DNA of 64,000 nt from Phallusia mammillata. Taxonomy: Eukaryota; Chordata; Ascidiacea; Phlebobranchia; Ascidiidae. The first letter of the stretch is position 1; each line of letters opens with the position of its first letter. The stretch covers positions 64,811 to 128,810 of the forward strand of contig QLIY01000012.1 of assembly GCA_003260075.1 (NCBI GenBank), written 5' to 3'. Made by a program: the position numbers and the translations under genes. Below the pieces are notes generated by a model, which had not been told where the DNA came from, made no database searches, and saw only the letters and a program-made list of their open reading frames with translations. This document shows positions 25,101 to 37,629 of this stretch, in pieces.

Positions 25101-27562
25101 AGCCAAAGCAAATCCGTAATGTGTGTGGCGTGGTTGCTGGGGCGACGGTGCTGCTCGCTTTGTGATAAACCTCGCGCTTGCACTGGAGGGCAGACAGTTC
25201 GGCGTCGGAAAACGGTGGGAGCCGCGCGAGATTAATGTCCATGGAACGACGGCCGGTTTATTATCTTATTTGATCGCGCCTCTGTAACTCATCGCCTTAT
25301 GTAATCGACAACAGACGTCGCGCCAACGACATGGCGTTTGTGTACTTGGTGTGTTAGGGGGAATGAAATCCGGGCAGCGCGACACACCGGAAAACGCGGT
25401 AAACTCTCAAGTCAACGAGTCGTTTAATATTAGTCTAGGCGCTTTGACAGCAGGAGGTCTTACTCAATATACATTGCGCACGATTACATATCGAGTTCTA
25501 ACAACCACGTTTCTAGGCGCAATCAATCAATAAACCAACTGGTGTAATGTCTCAATTTAAGACACTCCAAAGAGGGGTATTTTTAGGCGACTAATCTTAC
25601 TCATCTAGGGATAATAAAGGACACGTCGCCCAGGGCAGGGGAGAGTTCAAAGCCAGCGCCCTTAATCGCGGAATCTCTTTTTCGTGTCATTAGGTGATTG
25701 CTCTCGTCGTGTATGCGTCACCGCGAAAAACAATAAACAATGAAAGGGCTAAGTCGCTACTTTAGGTGTGAACTGTCTGAAGCGGATGACAAACAAATCT
25801 ATCGTAGTCAGGAACAACTCCTGGCTTTTCGGTCATTTTCATAATAAAAAGCTTACTTCGTGTAAAAAAATTAAGCCTGCATTTGTGAATGGAATAACAA
25901 CGTTTTGCCTATTTTGTGGCTGTATTAGGTTGAAAATCTTTGATTACCGGGGATATGGCGACGAACTCTGCCAAAACAGAGCAATATTGCGATGACGGTG
26001 CAAAACAACTTCCGCACTTTTTGCTAAACATTCCTTGTTAGGGAATAAATCAGACTTGTGTTTGCGCCCTTGTGCGCTTATGACGACCAGTCATTTCGCC
26101 GTGCCTGTATTACCGAGCCAGAACAAACAATACTCCCCTGCACAGGGGCATTGTCTAAACATAAAACTAGCCAGAGTGCGATCAGGCAGTCCGCTAAATC
26201 ACTCTGTTCGGCGAAGCGTTCGTGTTTTGGAATCTCTTATGACAATAATACGCACCCTTTCGGATATATCTGCTCTCTATTGCTTTGCTTTGAGGAAAGC
26301 AATTTGCGACGATGTTTTCCAGGCTAATGGGCCCGAATCGCGGTACCCGGGTCCTTATCACAAGTGTTTACAAATGACATTTCAATCTTTAAGCGAGGCG
26401 AGCAGTATTATCGCGGCGATTGACGGCCGACTTGTTCGCTTCTTCGCCAAAGAAAGTCAGGCAAACTTATCTGTCTATCGCCCTTTATTTACGGACAGTT
26501 TAAAAGGCTAAAGCCGTGAAAGATCAGCCTGGCCTCTTATCGTCGTTCCTTTATGAGCGTTAGATTATGCGCGACGCGGGCGCTGAAAGCAATGGACCAT
26601 TCGCGCCACCAATTTGCGTTATCGAATGTCCTGGAATAGAACACCACTTGCCATTCAACAATGGACTCATTCTAGAATTGTATCCGCTTGCCAAACAGTA
26701 TGACCCTTTATCTTTGCTTGGCGATGCATGGTAGCGTAGGGTGTCTTCATTAATGGGCATGACTCATGTAAATGGGCATGACACATCTAATAGGATCATG
26801 TTTCCAAGATTTAAGTGCATTGTCCTAAATGTGTGTTTTTCTATTGCAGCTTGCCCACCATCCCTGTTGTCGCCTTACGCATTCGCTGCCGCCGCCGCAG
26901 CTGCTGCAGCATCGACTGGTTCGCCAAGTGGAATGCTTCATCCCGGGATGTTGGCTGGAGCAGGGACCGCCCCTCCTCCAGGCTTCTTCTATAGGCTCCC
27001 AGCCAAGCGCAAGCGTCGTCACCGCACCATCTTCACTGAAGATCAGCTTGAGGCTTTGGAGGGCATGTTCCAAAAGACCCACTACCCCGATGTAGTGATG
27101 AGAGAACAACTTGCTGAGAAGGTCGAGCTTAAGGAAGAGCGCGTTGAGGTTGGTTTTGCTCGATATAGTTTAAAGAAACTGGAAAGAACAGTTGTCTTAA
27201 CTTTATGTTCGTTACAGGTTTGGTTCAAGAACCGTCGTGCCAAATGGCGTAAACAGAAGCGCGAACGCGAACTGATGAAGGTTGAGACGGACAGCAGCGG
27301 ATCAACTGCTTCCGATCATCCGCCATCCAGTCCGGAAAGGTAACACTCACTTCAACATTTCCGGCTACAACTGGTACCAGTAGCAGGAACCAACTTAACC
27401 TTGTATTTGATTTACAGGGAGCAAAGCGTCAGTCCGGCGCCTCGCTACAATCCGATGAGCGGTAGCAGCAGCTGCGATGAGATGGAATACGGCGTGACAG
27501 GAGGCATGCCACACAGCATGATGATGGTGCCTGTGCAGAAGATCGGAGTCAAGGTGGAGTAA
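22162..27562 (+). CDS. Gsc: Goosecoid homeodomain transcription factor
   Basis: Paired-class homeodomain repressor that patterns organiser/prechordal and anterior tissues in chordates. Four exons (22162-22405, 26850-27148, 27218-27339, 27418-27562) join in phase to 269 residues, a normal length for the family. The N-terminus has the eh1/GEH Groucho-binding motif FSIDNILGG at residues 5-13. Two alanine runs follow (near 48-55 and 94-102), then a Pro/Gly-rich linker. The homeodomain spans about 135-194 ([20 protein letters not shown] … [15 protein letters not shown]). It has lysine at homeodomain position 50 (WFKN), which specifies TAATCC-type sites. The intron that splits the third helix just before VWFKNRR is a position seen in many homeobox genes. 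The start codon opens the conserved N-terminus directly. A 4.4 kb first intron and gene-poor flanks suggest long-range control. Confidence 0.96.
24039..24587. promoter_or_regulatory. Cluster of K50-homeodomain (TAATCC) motifs
   Basis: Four TAATCC/GGATTA sites occur at 24039-24044 (minus), 24161-24166 (plus), 24527-24532 (plus) and 24582-24587 (minus). A fifth lies at 22927-22932. This is the core bound by Gsc, Otx and Pitx proteins. About one match per 2 kb is expected by chance, so the density is only mildly suggestive of auto- or cross-regulation. Confidence 0.25.
24827..25031. repeat. 102-bp direct repeat separated by a single N
   Basis: Bases 24827-24928 and 24930-25031 are the same sequence with one substitution, separated by one N. 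An N between two overlapping ends marks a scaffold join whose overlap was not collapsed, so one copy is very likely artificial. Confidence 0.9.
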
Positions 27563-30500
27563 ACTCATCTCCCCAAGGAAGTAAATCATACCAAGAAATA
27601 ATTTAACAGTTCCACTTTACTTCCCCATAAACCATGAGTTCCCTGCTTAACCGACCGCGCACCAATGTGCCCAAACCTTCCCGTCCTAACCTTGTATTAC
27701 TGCCATATACATAAGCCTGTCCAATGAGTTTCAAGTTGTTTTGTCTTGTGCCGCTGACATTGATTGTCACGCGTTTTTTAATCTCTTTTTTTTATGAAAA
27801 TATTAGAGGCGGCCCTCTGGCAGGGTCCTTTGTATTGTTTTTTTTCGTGTGTGTGTATCCTTATTTCCGTCGTATATCTAACCTTTCATTGATTGCTGCC
27901 GGGCGTGCGGCTCGCGACCTTTGCGCCAAGTTTAATCTGCGTCGTGGCCAAATCGGGCCTTGTCCGAACGTTGGGTGGAAGCAATACCGGCGGCAATCGA
28001 GCTCCCGTGGCCAATCTTGCGTCACAATACAAGCGTGTGACGTCATTTTGGCAATAGTCAACCTTCGCAAGAAAATACCGCGCGACTACCCCCGGTTTAA
28101 TCGGACCACTTCAAGTGGGTAATAGATTTGACTGAGTGCGGTGACGGGGTCGGCCAAGCAGCCTGTTTACGCGAAACGAAACGCACCCGCGCAAAGTGAG
28201 ATCCATGGGAACCGACGTTGTTTTTCTTCTGGCGCGCTCGCATTGCTTTGGCCAACAACAACCAGCGGAGTCAATAAATCTTAAGCATTTCCAAGTTCAG
28301 CGAGCTTTCACCTTCTTCGAACAAAACCAACGCGATTAGCGGTAATGGCTCGAGAAAAGCGAAAAATCAGGCGGTGATGTAATGATGAATTGTTGTGGTA
28401 CGGCTAGACCCGTCCCTGCACATCTTCACCTCACGTAATTGTGCACGGTTTAGGCTTTAGGTCTCGGATGAATAAACTTGGCGTTGCGGCGTTTCTGAAA
28501 GATGAACAAACGTTGCTAACCGAATGGCAAAGGTCTTTCGCACGCAACAACTCCCACCTCGCCACGGCTCCCTCGATTCACAACGTTTCGTGAAACTAGC
28601 CACACTCCAACGGACCAATCTCGGTGAATTCAGTTCTGGTGCAACGTGTGTTAATTTCGGGCCCTAGCCTAAATGTAGTCGGTTTTCGCGCTTCACGTAC
28701 GTTTCCATCGGCACTGTCTGGCCCTGGCGGAATGGCAAATTTCTGTTTTGCATAAGCATCCTGTACTTATCGCGCGGAAAACAATGAAAACGTTTGTGTG
28801 CTTTTAAAAATAGATCGCCTCAATCCACGAAAGCAATTACATCTAAACCGCGACTTGACGAATCGGATTGAACCAGACACATTCTTGCGATGCAATAAAA
28901 AGTTACGTTATAACATACGCCAAACACGGCATACCGTTTCACTAAATTTGGCCCTCAACCAAATAATTCGGGACTTTCCATCGAATGCTCATCGCATAAT
29001 GACCGCTTCTCAGTACATAAGCCTCCTCAAGTCGAGGTGTGTCGAGAACTCGCTAACCACGCTATGACAAGTCGAGGATTCGTTTTCGAGCTGAGTCATT
29101 GCGGAATACATCGCTCGGTTAAAGTAATGCCACTAAACTTCGTTAAGCAGATGATCGTGTCCGAATCGAGCGACTGAAATTGCACGTCGCCAGCGCTAAG
29201 CCACTTTCGTCACCTTGATACTGGCTGGTACGCGTGGAAGTGTCGACCTTCGGCCAACTGGCAATTAGCGCGATTTACGGAAACATACAAATAACCCGCG
29301 CCTTGCCGTAAGCTGCAGTTTCATGCGCCACTGCAGTTCAATCAAACCCTACCGCCGAATGTACCCGTTGATTAGTTGCAACTTTGGATAAATACTCAGC
29401 GCCCACGCACTTTGTTAGTGACTTGACGAGAGTGTGCGCTGCGATCACGCGGAACCGAACTCTGTCTTCACGGCGCAGAAGGGTCGGAATGTTCGCGAAC
29501 AATAGAGGGTTTGAGTTTTTGTGGTCGCTGGTGAATTTTGGCAGCAAGCGACGAAGAAGCGATTTGTGTGAGCGCGGCGCAGGAGCGAAAATGATCGAAA
29601 TTGCGCTAAATGTCACCGTGGGATAAGCATCTCGACTTGAACCGTCGATTGTAGAACGATGAAAGGCGGTTGATGCTCGAGGCTATGTAACGGGCAAAAG
29701 CGCATCGCTGCCTTGTCTAATGATCTTAGAATGCTTCTCAAACGAATGAGTACAGTTTGAAATTGTTGTGAAAACGCTTTTTCATTGACTTGTTAAAGTC
29801 CTAAAGATGGTACAAAACGCTTAAGCATTGCCCAAAAATTTGATCGTCAGTTATTCACTTCTCTTCCGGCCTGGTATTGGATTGCGGTTTTCAACCAAGA
29901 CAATGCGAGCTATTTTGGTTGCAAGCGGGCACTCGGGAAGTGCGACATAGGCCTGATGAGCAAGTTGTTTTCGAGCAACGTTTTGTCGGCTTCGTGGTAA
30001 ACAACAGCCCTACCCTTGTCACAGTTCTATGGAGCCTTTTATGCGCTTGGCTCAAGGCATAGTCGCCAATTAAAATGCACAAAACGCTTAAATTTGCCAC
30101 CTAATCGAATGTCCAAACATCGGTGTGGGAGAGATTGCGCGTGCGAACGACGCGTCACAGTTGACGAGATAAGCGATCGACCGCGGGCAATACGAGGCGG
30201 TGCGGAAACCCGACTGGGCAGACGTCTGCTCGCGACGCATGGCCGAGTAGGGAATTCAGCTCGTAACCGAAAAGCGCTTGAATTTTCTGCCCGGGACACT
30301 GGATTGGCCTAAAACCTTTGCTAACCTTTACAGCGCACGTACCATCTACGACCGCACGCCCCCATAACGTGTTGTATATTCGAGTGTAAACGTGCATTGT
30401 ATTGATAATAATATAATGAATGTGCAGCGAGTCTGTGCCTTACTTTTTGACCGTTTTTATGCTTCGATTGTTTTGCGCTGGCGCCTGCCTGTCGTTTCGC

Positions 30501-33500
30501 TCGGTTGAAATTCTGGCCTTCGTCCACGTTCTTAACAAAGACGTTTTCGAAACAAAGAAAAGATTAAAATCTGTAGCTAGCAGTGACTTCAACCCAGCGA
30601 AACGCGAGCTATGTAAAGTGAATTTATCCCCCAAACCCGATGCTTGCTGGATAAGCGCATTTTTTGACGTGTACAGTACACTCATTTTCAGTAAAACTAT
30701 TATCAGTACGCTGGACGACCTTTAAAATATTTTCCACCATTATGATACCGGTTATCATTTATTGCTGCTATTCTATGTTTCAACGTTAATGATAGATCCG
30801 TTGTTGAGTATTTTGCTGCTATCATTTGTTGCCATAAACTGCAGTTTTAGTAGCTCGAAATCATTCAAACATTCTTACAAGTTGGTGCTAGCCGCTATAC
30901 TTATAAATTGCCACCAGTTTACCTTAAACGCCAATGAAGACCTTTATAATCAACGCATACCTTTGTTTCACCTTTTTGTTTGTGAACACTTTGGCTGTGC
31001 CAACCGATTTTTAATCGCCTCCCCAGTGGAGCATATGTTTCCGAAATGCCGGTCATTTGATTACAAACATCAGCTGAGCTGAATAAATTGTATTACCGTC
31101 TTACTGGTTAAGATCGTTTTTCACACTTTATCATTAAATCATTAAAAAGCAGGAAATGTGAAATGAAGTTTCTTGCTAAAAAATTCTTTCAATGTTTTGG
31201 ATTCGCAGTATTTTTTTGAAATCTCGAAAGCAAAATGCCACTGCCAGCATTTTGTATCTGAACTTACTTGCTACTTGTACGGCGTTGGGAATAAAATAAA
31301 AATGCATCGGAAAGTGCTTTGTTCAATTTGTTTGGTGTGTCAAACACATCGAATTTCTGTCAGGCTAATAACTACTGAGCGCAAGTTTAGGAAAGCTGAA
31401 AGCGTGGGCAGTGTTTCAGACGATAGTGAATCACTTGTTGGGCATACAAATGTAGGCGATTCTCTTCACAAATTCTTGAATGTGTTTTGAATGTCCGCTA
31501 AGCCTCTAATCGCTCCACAAAATGCCCTCCACAATAAGACACCCACAGCGCAACAAGCGATGGCGTTTGTCACAATCAAACTGCCTGAAAATAGTTGACA
31601 AATAACACCCTTCAAGATCCCAGGAATACAACGTTAAATTCCGAAATACCAGGCAACCAGAATGTCACAGTCATGTTGAGATTCGGTGGGTGGCCAACAA
31701 AGATGTCATTACCCCACCGGGACGGTTTCGTTACCCAGGTGGTATCAGTGCCCTAGTTGGGGGCAGGGGTTCGGGGTGAAACGGCATGTGAGAAACAATG
31801 GTAACGATAGCAAACAGACGGGTGCAAATAAATTTAGCTTTCTCTTCAGTCGATTGTGGGAAACCGCCAAAGGGCCTTCTCGCACGAGATTCTAACACAA
31901 AGCGATTTCAAAAGATTAATTTGCAACGACTTTACTCTTTTATGTATTAATAAAAAGTATCCAATAATCCAAAAACTACAAGTTGGAACCTGTTTTTGTT
32001 AAATAATTCATAAAATGGCATTGCATGCTGCCGAACTGCTTGTCTGTAGTTTGGGATATTTTTTTCAGAAAAAAAATTCTTTTTCGTGACCAAAAATAAT
32101 ACCAATGACTTATATTTACATCTGCGATTTGTAACGATCGAACCCAAAGACAAATGTGACAATTTTACCCTTGTGCTTTGGTGTCGACTTTCCGGTATTT
32201 AAACACAACTATCACGCGTTGACCGTAATTTGTAGCATTTATCTGCCAAATTAATGCTGAAATTGGGGGTCTTACGTGAGGACAATTTCGTGTCGTTTCA
32301 GCTTTAAACGTTCTGCTTTTTGGGTGGCACAGTACAAACATCGTTCGTCGCAACACGTTTGAGAAAAGGCCTTGTAATGTACCTGTAGTACAAAGCATAA
32401 AGCTAAGACGGAGTTCCCGCAGATAAAGCAATAAAGTTTACGTGGAGGCTCATAAATTCGCAGAGAGAAGAAGAGGTTTCTGTGGAGCAGTTCTGCGCAA
32501 ATCCGTTTACACTTGGGTCACGGTAGGCTTGCTATGGGAGGTCAGGCCATCTTTGGGGTGCTCCCAGGCGCGATGACATTACGATTGGCTGGCAGCGGTG
32601 CATGACGAGCGGTGACGTGCGCTCAATTCTTTCTCGAACGCTTTACTAAGCCCGCTGCCTGGGAATTAAGATGAAAGCGGCGCGATTAGCTATTGAGATA
32701 GGAGTTTTTGTTTGTCGGGGCCTCGCGGAACGTGACGGTGTATTAGGTTAAATCAGGGACGCTAGTAAGCTTCTGGGTGGCTCTATGCCGCTAAGCCGCT
32801 CGATCAAATTAGATTAATCCCAAAGCGCATCCGCCCGCGACAATCGTCAATCGAAGCTCCAAAAACAAACATTGTACAGAGCGATGTTGGCCCGTGCACC
32901 TGGTTGCGTTACAGCCTTGCTGACTTAGTTATATTTCGGTTATCGCGGCGAGCTATAACGGTTTCGTGGAAACGGATAAGGTGCACAGTGAATTGATATA
33001 TTTCTTCTTGAAAAAAAAAAACGGAGAAATTTTACAGAACTCCAGCTGCCCTTGGGTTTGGATTTTCGAAATGGGTAAAAAAGTAAAAAGTCACAAAAAT
33101 AGGATAACACAAACAATAACAAGATAGTCCCGCATAAAACCGATTGGTTGTATTGTATGTGTTTCACTTCAAATGTCATTATATCTTGCAGAACTATTTA
33201 AACCATGCGTATGAAGATATATTTTGCACATAAAATTTATTCACCAAGTATTTAATTCCCCGCGGTTGACTTTAAGGGTGATAATAATAAGACACCGAGT
33301 TACATATTTTTTAACTCCACTGATTACTGCATTTGAATTTATCTTGGCGGACAGAATTGTGGAGACTGGAGAATCCAACCCCAAACAAATTGAAAATCTG
33401 GTTGGCATGTAGCAATACTGTCATCTGGTGGCTGACTAATTTGCTTGAGTTGTTTGTCTGCATGTGCTCCCGACGTTGCTACGAAAACAGCTAGCACTCG

Positions 33501-36500
33501 AAGCTTAGCATCTGACGTCACAGGATGACAAAACAATAACATGTCCTCGGTTTTATATGTAGGCGTGGGAAAGTAGTTGGAAATTGCCGTCCAAGTTCTA
33601 GTTGCAAACGTGATGGGAGGCAGAAATCGACGGCGGACGAAAACACTCCATCTGTACCCTTGCTGCAGCTGCACAAAATTGGCAACAAAATCCGTGGGCA
33701 AAGTGGCCGTGCCAGAGTGTCTTTGTGCTTCGGGAGAAACGGATGAGAGGGGGCGTGCGTTTCCGATTGTCCGGCTAGTCGGCGGAGATCTCCCCACAAG
33801 CAGTTTATGCGGTTTTGTGTTCATTTTGAGAGTGGGTAAACCCGTCAAGAAACCACAACCATTGGGAAAGGAAACCGATTGGTTGTTATGCAAGTGAGTT
33901 TTGCAATCGCCAAACTAATTTGGTACAAACATCGCGGTTTCTTCGAAGTATCAATAAACGACGAAAATTCCCATGCAGCTTTTGGTTAATAGTAAGCTTT
34001 GGCTTCTATACAAATGGTCGAGTGCCTGATTGAATATCACCCACTTGATTTTACAGACTGCACTGCTTGCGTGTTATTTGTTTTGTAGGACTCAACTATA
34101 AAGGGATCGATCAAGCACCAAGATGCAAAACAAGTCTAAATGAAAGGCTTTGCCTATACGAAGAAAATGTATTTCGTTTTTGATAATACCAAACCGAACT
34201 TGGTCATATCGACCATTGATTGAAACTATTTCTATAGAAACTAAAATGAACGTCGATTTTTTTGTTGCTGTAACGAAAATTTCGAACGTAAATCAATGCA
34301 GAATATGTACATCCACCAACCAAACGTCAAAAACTGACTAAACGAATTTTCTGCTATAAATTTCTTTTGTCTAGCAACTGTTACAACCATAAACACGCAC
34401 ATATCTGCCAACACAAAGTTCATGAGACAAAGAAAAAGTTTTTATTGCTCGTGTACGCACTACACCCGGCAAAAACAGGGATAAGAGATATACGTGGGAC
34501 CACAAGTGAACACTGAACAAGAGGGCGACAAACGACCAACACTGGAACTCAATGACGACGTACCCACGTGATACTCACGAACAACGACGATTGGTCAGGA
34601 TCGGCCAATGAAAAACTTTTTCGCAAGATGCGAAAACTTTGATTGCTACAGAATTTGCAGGCAGTCCGTACAAAAACATGTTTTGCCAATATTAAGCCGT
34701 ATTTACGCTTTAACGCTTGCAGCATGTGTGTACAATAACACTTATGGTGTAAAAACACCGCGAATTCATACTGTAGGGGTTGAAGTCAAAGCACCATTAA
34801 CAGCAAATAAGTATTAAAAGGAATGAGCAACGGTTTGTTTTCGTACTAAAATACATACAGGGCAAGCATGGCAAAAAAGAAGGGAAAAAAGCCAGAAAGA
34901 TCAAGCCGTTTTCGGGAGCGCGCTTCAAAAAAAGAAAGTCACCAAGCAAAAAATGACGCATATGCGACATCTAGCGGACGCTCATAAAAACGACTTTAGT
35001 CAAATCAGGCAATTTTCCATTTTTAGTTACCCTGTGTTCATTGTATAAGTCGCGTGTATCATACTGTATTCAACTGTTTATAACTCAATCCACGTTTATC
35101 GTGAGCAAATATATGTTCTTTAAGGACAAAGGAGTCGCTTTAATTGTCTCCGGGGTGTGATGACGCAACGATCGACAAAAGCGGCATGAAACTACGCACA
35201 GTGACAACGAAACTAGAAGTTAACAACAAAAACGACGACAAAAGTGACATAGATAAGACCGGCGAGCATGCATAGAGCGGAGATGCAACGAGACGCTCAA
35301 TTTTATTGCTGACCGGAGGTGGGCGCTCGAGAGCAAGGGGACAGTGCATGTGGGGACGCGGATGCTATATGAGAGAATTGACTGACTGGCGATAGGGTTG
35401 GCAGCGTTGCTTAGAAACGAGGTTAGTTAAGGTAAAAGCACCAAGCGTGATTAGATCATAGTTGTTTGGCGGTTGAATTAGTCGAAGGTTGCTGGGAAAA
35501 TACAGTGTGTTCAATATTTGCAGCAAAAATGTGATGTATCACCATTACACAGTATTTATCAATGCAATAAAGGAAAGAGTTCTTAGTTTTGAAACTTTTG
35601 CTTATGAAGGTAAAGACAATGCCCGCGTAGAGGGAAACACACCGACCAGCTCTTATGCCGAAGCTTGACAATGAAACGTAAATGTACATTCGGACAGCAA
35701 ACAGAAAGTGCAATATGCCACCACCGTAAGTCAAACTTCACGCGACATAGGTTCTACCCGTCGTACACGTCACAGCTTACATAAATTTGAACATAAACAT
35801 GTTGTGGCCACAAGACGGCAGCAGTGAGGCTTGGGTACCGTGAATACAGAAAATGGTAGATGACACTATCACTGCTTTGAGCAGCAGTAAGAAACGAGCA
35901 TACATTAAGAAAAGCAACACAAAATGTGGCAGTGTGTTTTGCGTGCTGTTGTACGGCGTTGTTCTTTTAGACGTTTATACTTGAATTTGCTACAGGGTAC
36001 GCTACAGATACGAATTGCTACAGAGAAATGTGTTTGGATGTGCTAGACGTTTTGCTACCCGTCGATTCTCAAAGTAACGCCAAATTCGAAACGGCGGAAA
36101 GGTGAATTTAGCAACATTATAATACTAAAATGTTATTGCTACCAATTGATTTACTTGATTTTGGTTTCACCTTTACACTCGTTGTTTTGCAGAGCGAATG
36201 ATGATGTACGTATGGGCGAAATATATATCGTTTACCAGTATTGTTGACTGATTTTGATTGGGAAGCACTGTTGTTTCGTCAATTATTCTTGCTACCAGTT
36301 GGGTCATTAAAGCTCGGTTGAATAAATACTATTAAACACATGGTCCGAACCGTTTTAAATTTAGGGCAAGTAAGGCGCATAAGCTAATATAAGTCGTAAT
36401 TTAGGTAATCCCGGGCTAAATTTCACCGACCCGCGCTTCACAGTTCGGCGTCACTTGATATTCGACTCTGGCCACAACAATTCACCAGGCGGTATAACAA

Positions 36501-37114
36501 GGTAACAACAAACCTTTACCGGACATCACGACACTGAGGGGTTCTGGTCAATGCGAGTTTACGTTGCTACAAGAACTGAAAGGGGAATGACGTAGGCATG
36601 ACGTCATTGAAGCGCGCAGCTGGGTCGATCGCTGTTTGTTTCGTCACGCTCGTGCGTCACTCTCATGTCCACCTATGACGAAAAAAAAAAGATTTTAAAG
36701 AAATTATGCACAGAGCTTTCGTAAATTAAAAATTCAAGATATGAAGGATATTTGTGAAAGAGTGATCGCTTGCTTTAACTGATATATTCCATTTTAATCT
36801 TTACGTTTGGGCCTTTTTGGTTGAACCAATTGATCTAATTAGGTTCAAAACCTGAGATAATTACTTGTAAATCAACATCTTTATGAATAAAAAGGAATAT
36901 GAAAATTTTTGACCAAACGTAAAAATAAATCGTGAAAAAGTGATCCTTTTGCCGCTATGTTAAATGTAGTGTGGCCAAAATCTCAAGACAACTACTAACT
37001 AGAATAGTGGTTTTCCTATATATTTCCAGTTTATATATACTTCATCATAATTAACGATGTATCACATATACCATTTACTATATTTTGTAATGGATATATA
37101 TTTGGCACGTACAT
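27563..37114. other. Gene-poor interval downstream of goosecoid
   Basis: About 9.5 kb. The first part holds the goosecoid 3' untranslated region. I found no exon with family resemblance on either strand. Open frames such as 33339-33893 on the minus strand (184 codons) have no recognisable domain. No RNA gene was recognised. Together with the upstream interval, it isolates goosecoid from its neighbours. Confidence 0.55.
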
Positions 37115-37335
37115 TTCATTGGGTCCCTACCTTTTTCCTGGCACTATAACCTAATTGTTTCTGCAAGCATAATCTAATGGGTCCCCACACATATGCATAT
37201 GTGATTTGGTAACAGTAAAAATAGGGCACAATCATTGTTAGATATTTACCAATTTACTATACACATCATTTGATCTACACATATGATTGTTTTTGCAAGC
37301 AAAAACGAATGGGTCCCCACACGCGCGTTTGTGCG
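37115..37335 (-). mobile_element. Dispersed transposon, right-end fragment (reverse copy)
   Basis: TGGGTCCCTACC, followed downstream by GTTTCTGCAAGCA and ATGGGTCCCCACACAT, is the reverse complement of the right end of the element at 6232-7174. A second ATGGGTCCCCACAC unit at about 37309 suggests a partial internal duplication. Confidence 0.5.
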
Positions 37336-37629
37336 GATTTATGGTAAACAAACATCCTGGTTATTTTTAGATTCTTAAGGAAAAAATTAACCAACTTTAG
37401 CCTTAACCCAACTTTAAAAGTTTTGTCCGTATTCTTTTTGCATCATTATTGTCACATAATTGCAAAAAACAGTAAATAAGAACAGGAAAAATACTTTCAA
37501 TTTAATCTCATGCTTTGACCTTGATATTGTCGTTCAAGGTCAGTTTTTAAACACAATTTTCCAAAACTGAAAATGTGCTTGATAACTTAATAAAACGACA
37601 TAGCATAGCTGCGCAAAAACAGCTGATTT

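Larger units (their letters stand above)
22406..26849 (+). other. First intron of goosecoid
   Basis: 4.4 kb, relatively G+C-rich with long stretches free of obvious repeats. It contains an N-joined direct repeat at 24827-25031. Open frames such as 26035-26511 have no recognisable domain and no plausible splice context, so I call no gene. It is a candidate location for enhancers, by inference from family behaviour. Confidence 0.55.

Noticed and set aside
26035-26511. 158-codon frame inside goosecoid intron 1
   Set aside because: No domain and no in-phase splice sites linking it to goosecoid exons; treated as chance.
33339-33893. 184-codon minus-strand open frame
   Set aside because: No family resemblance or repeated domain; the opposite strand is also partly open (33577-33897), as happens by chance in G+C-richer DNA.
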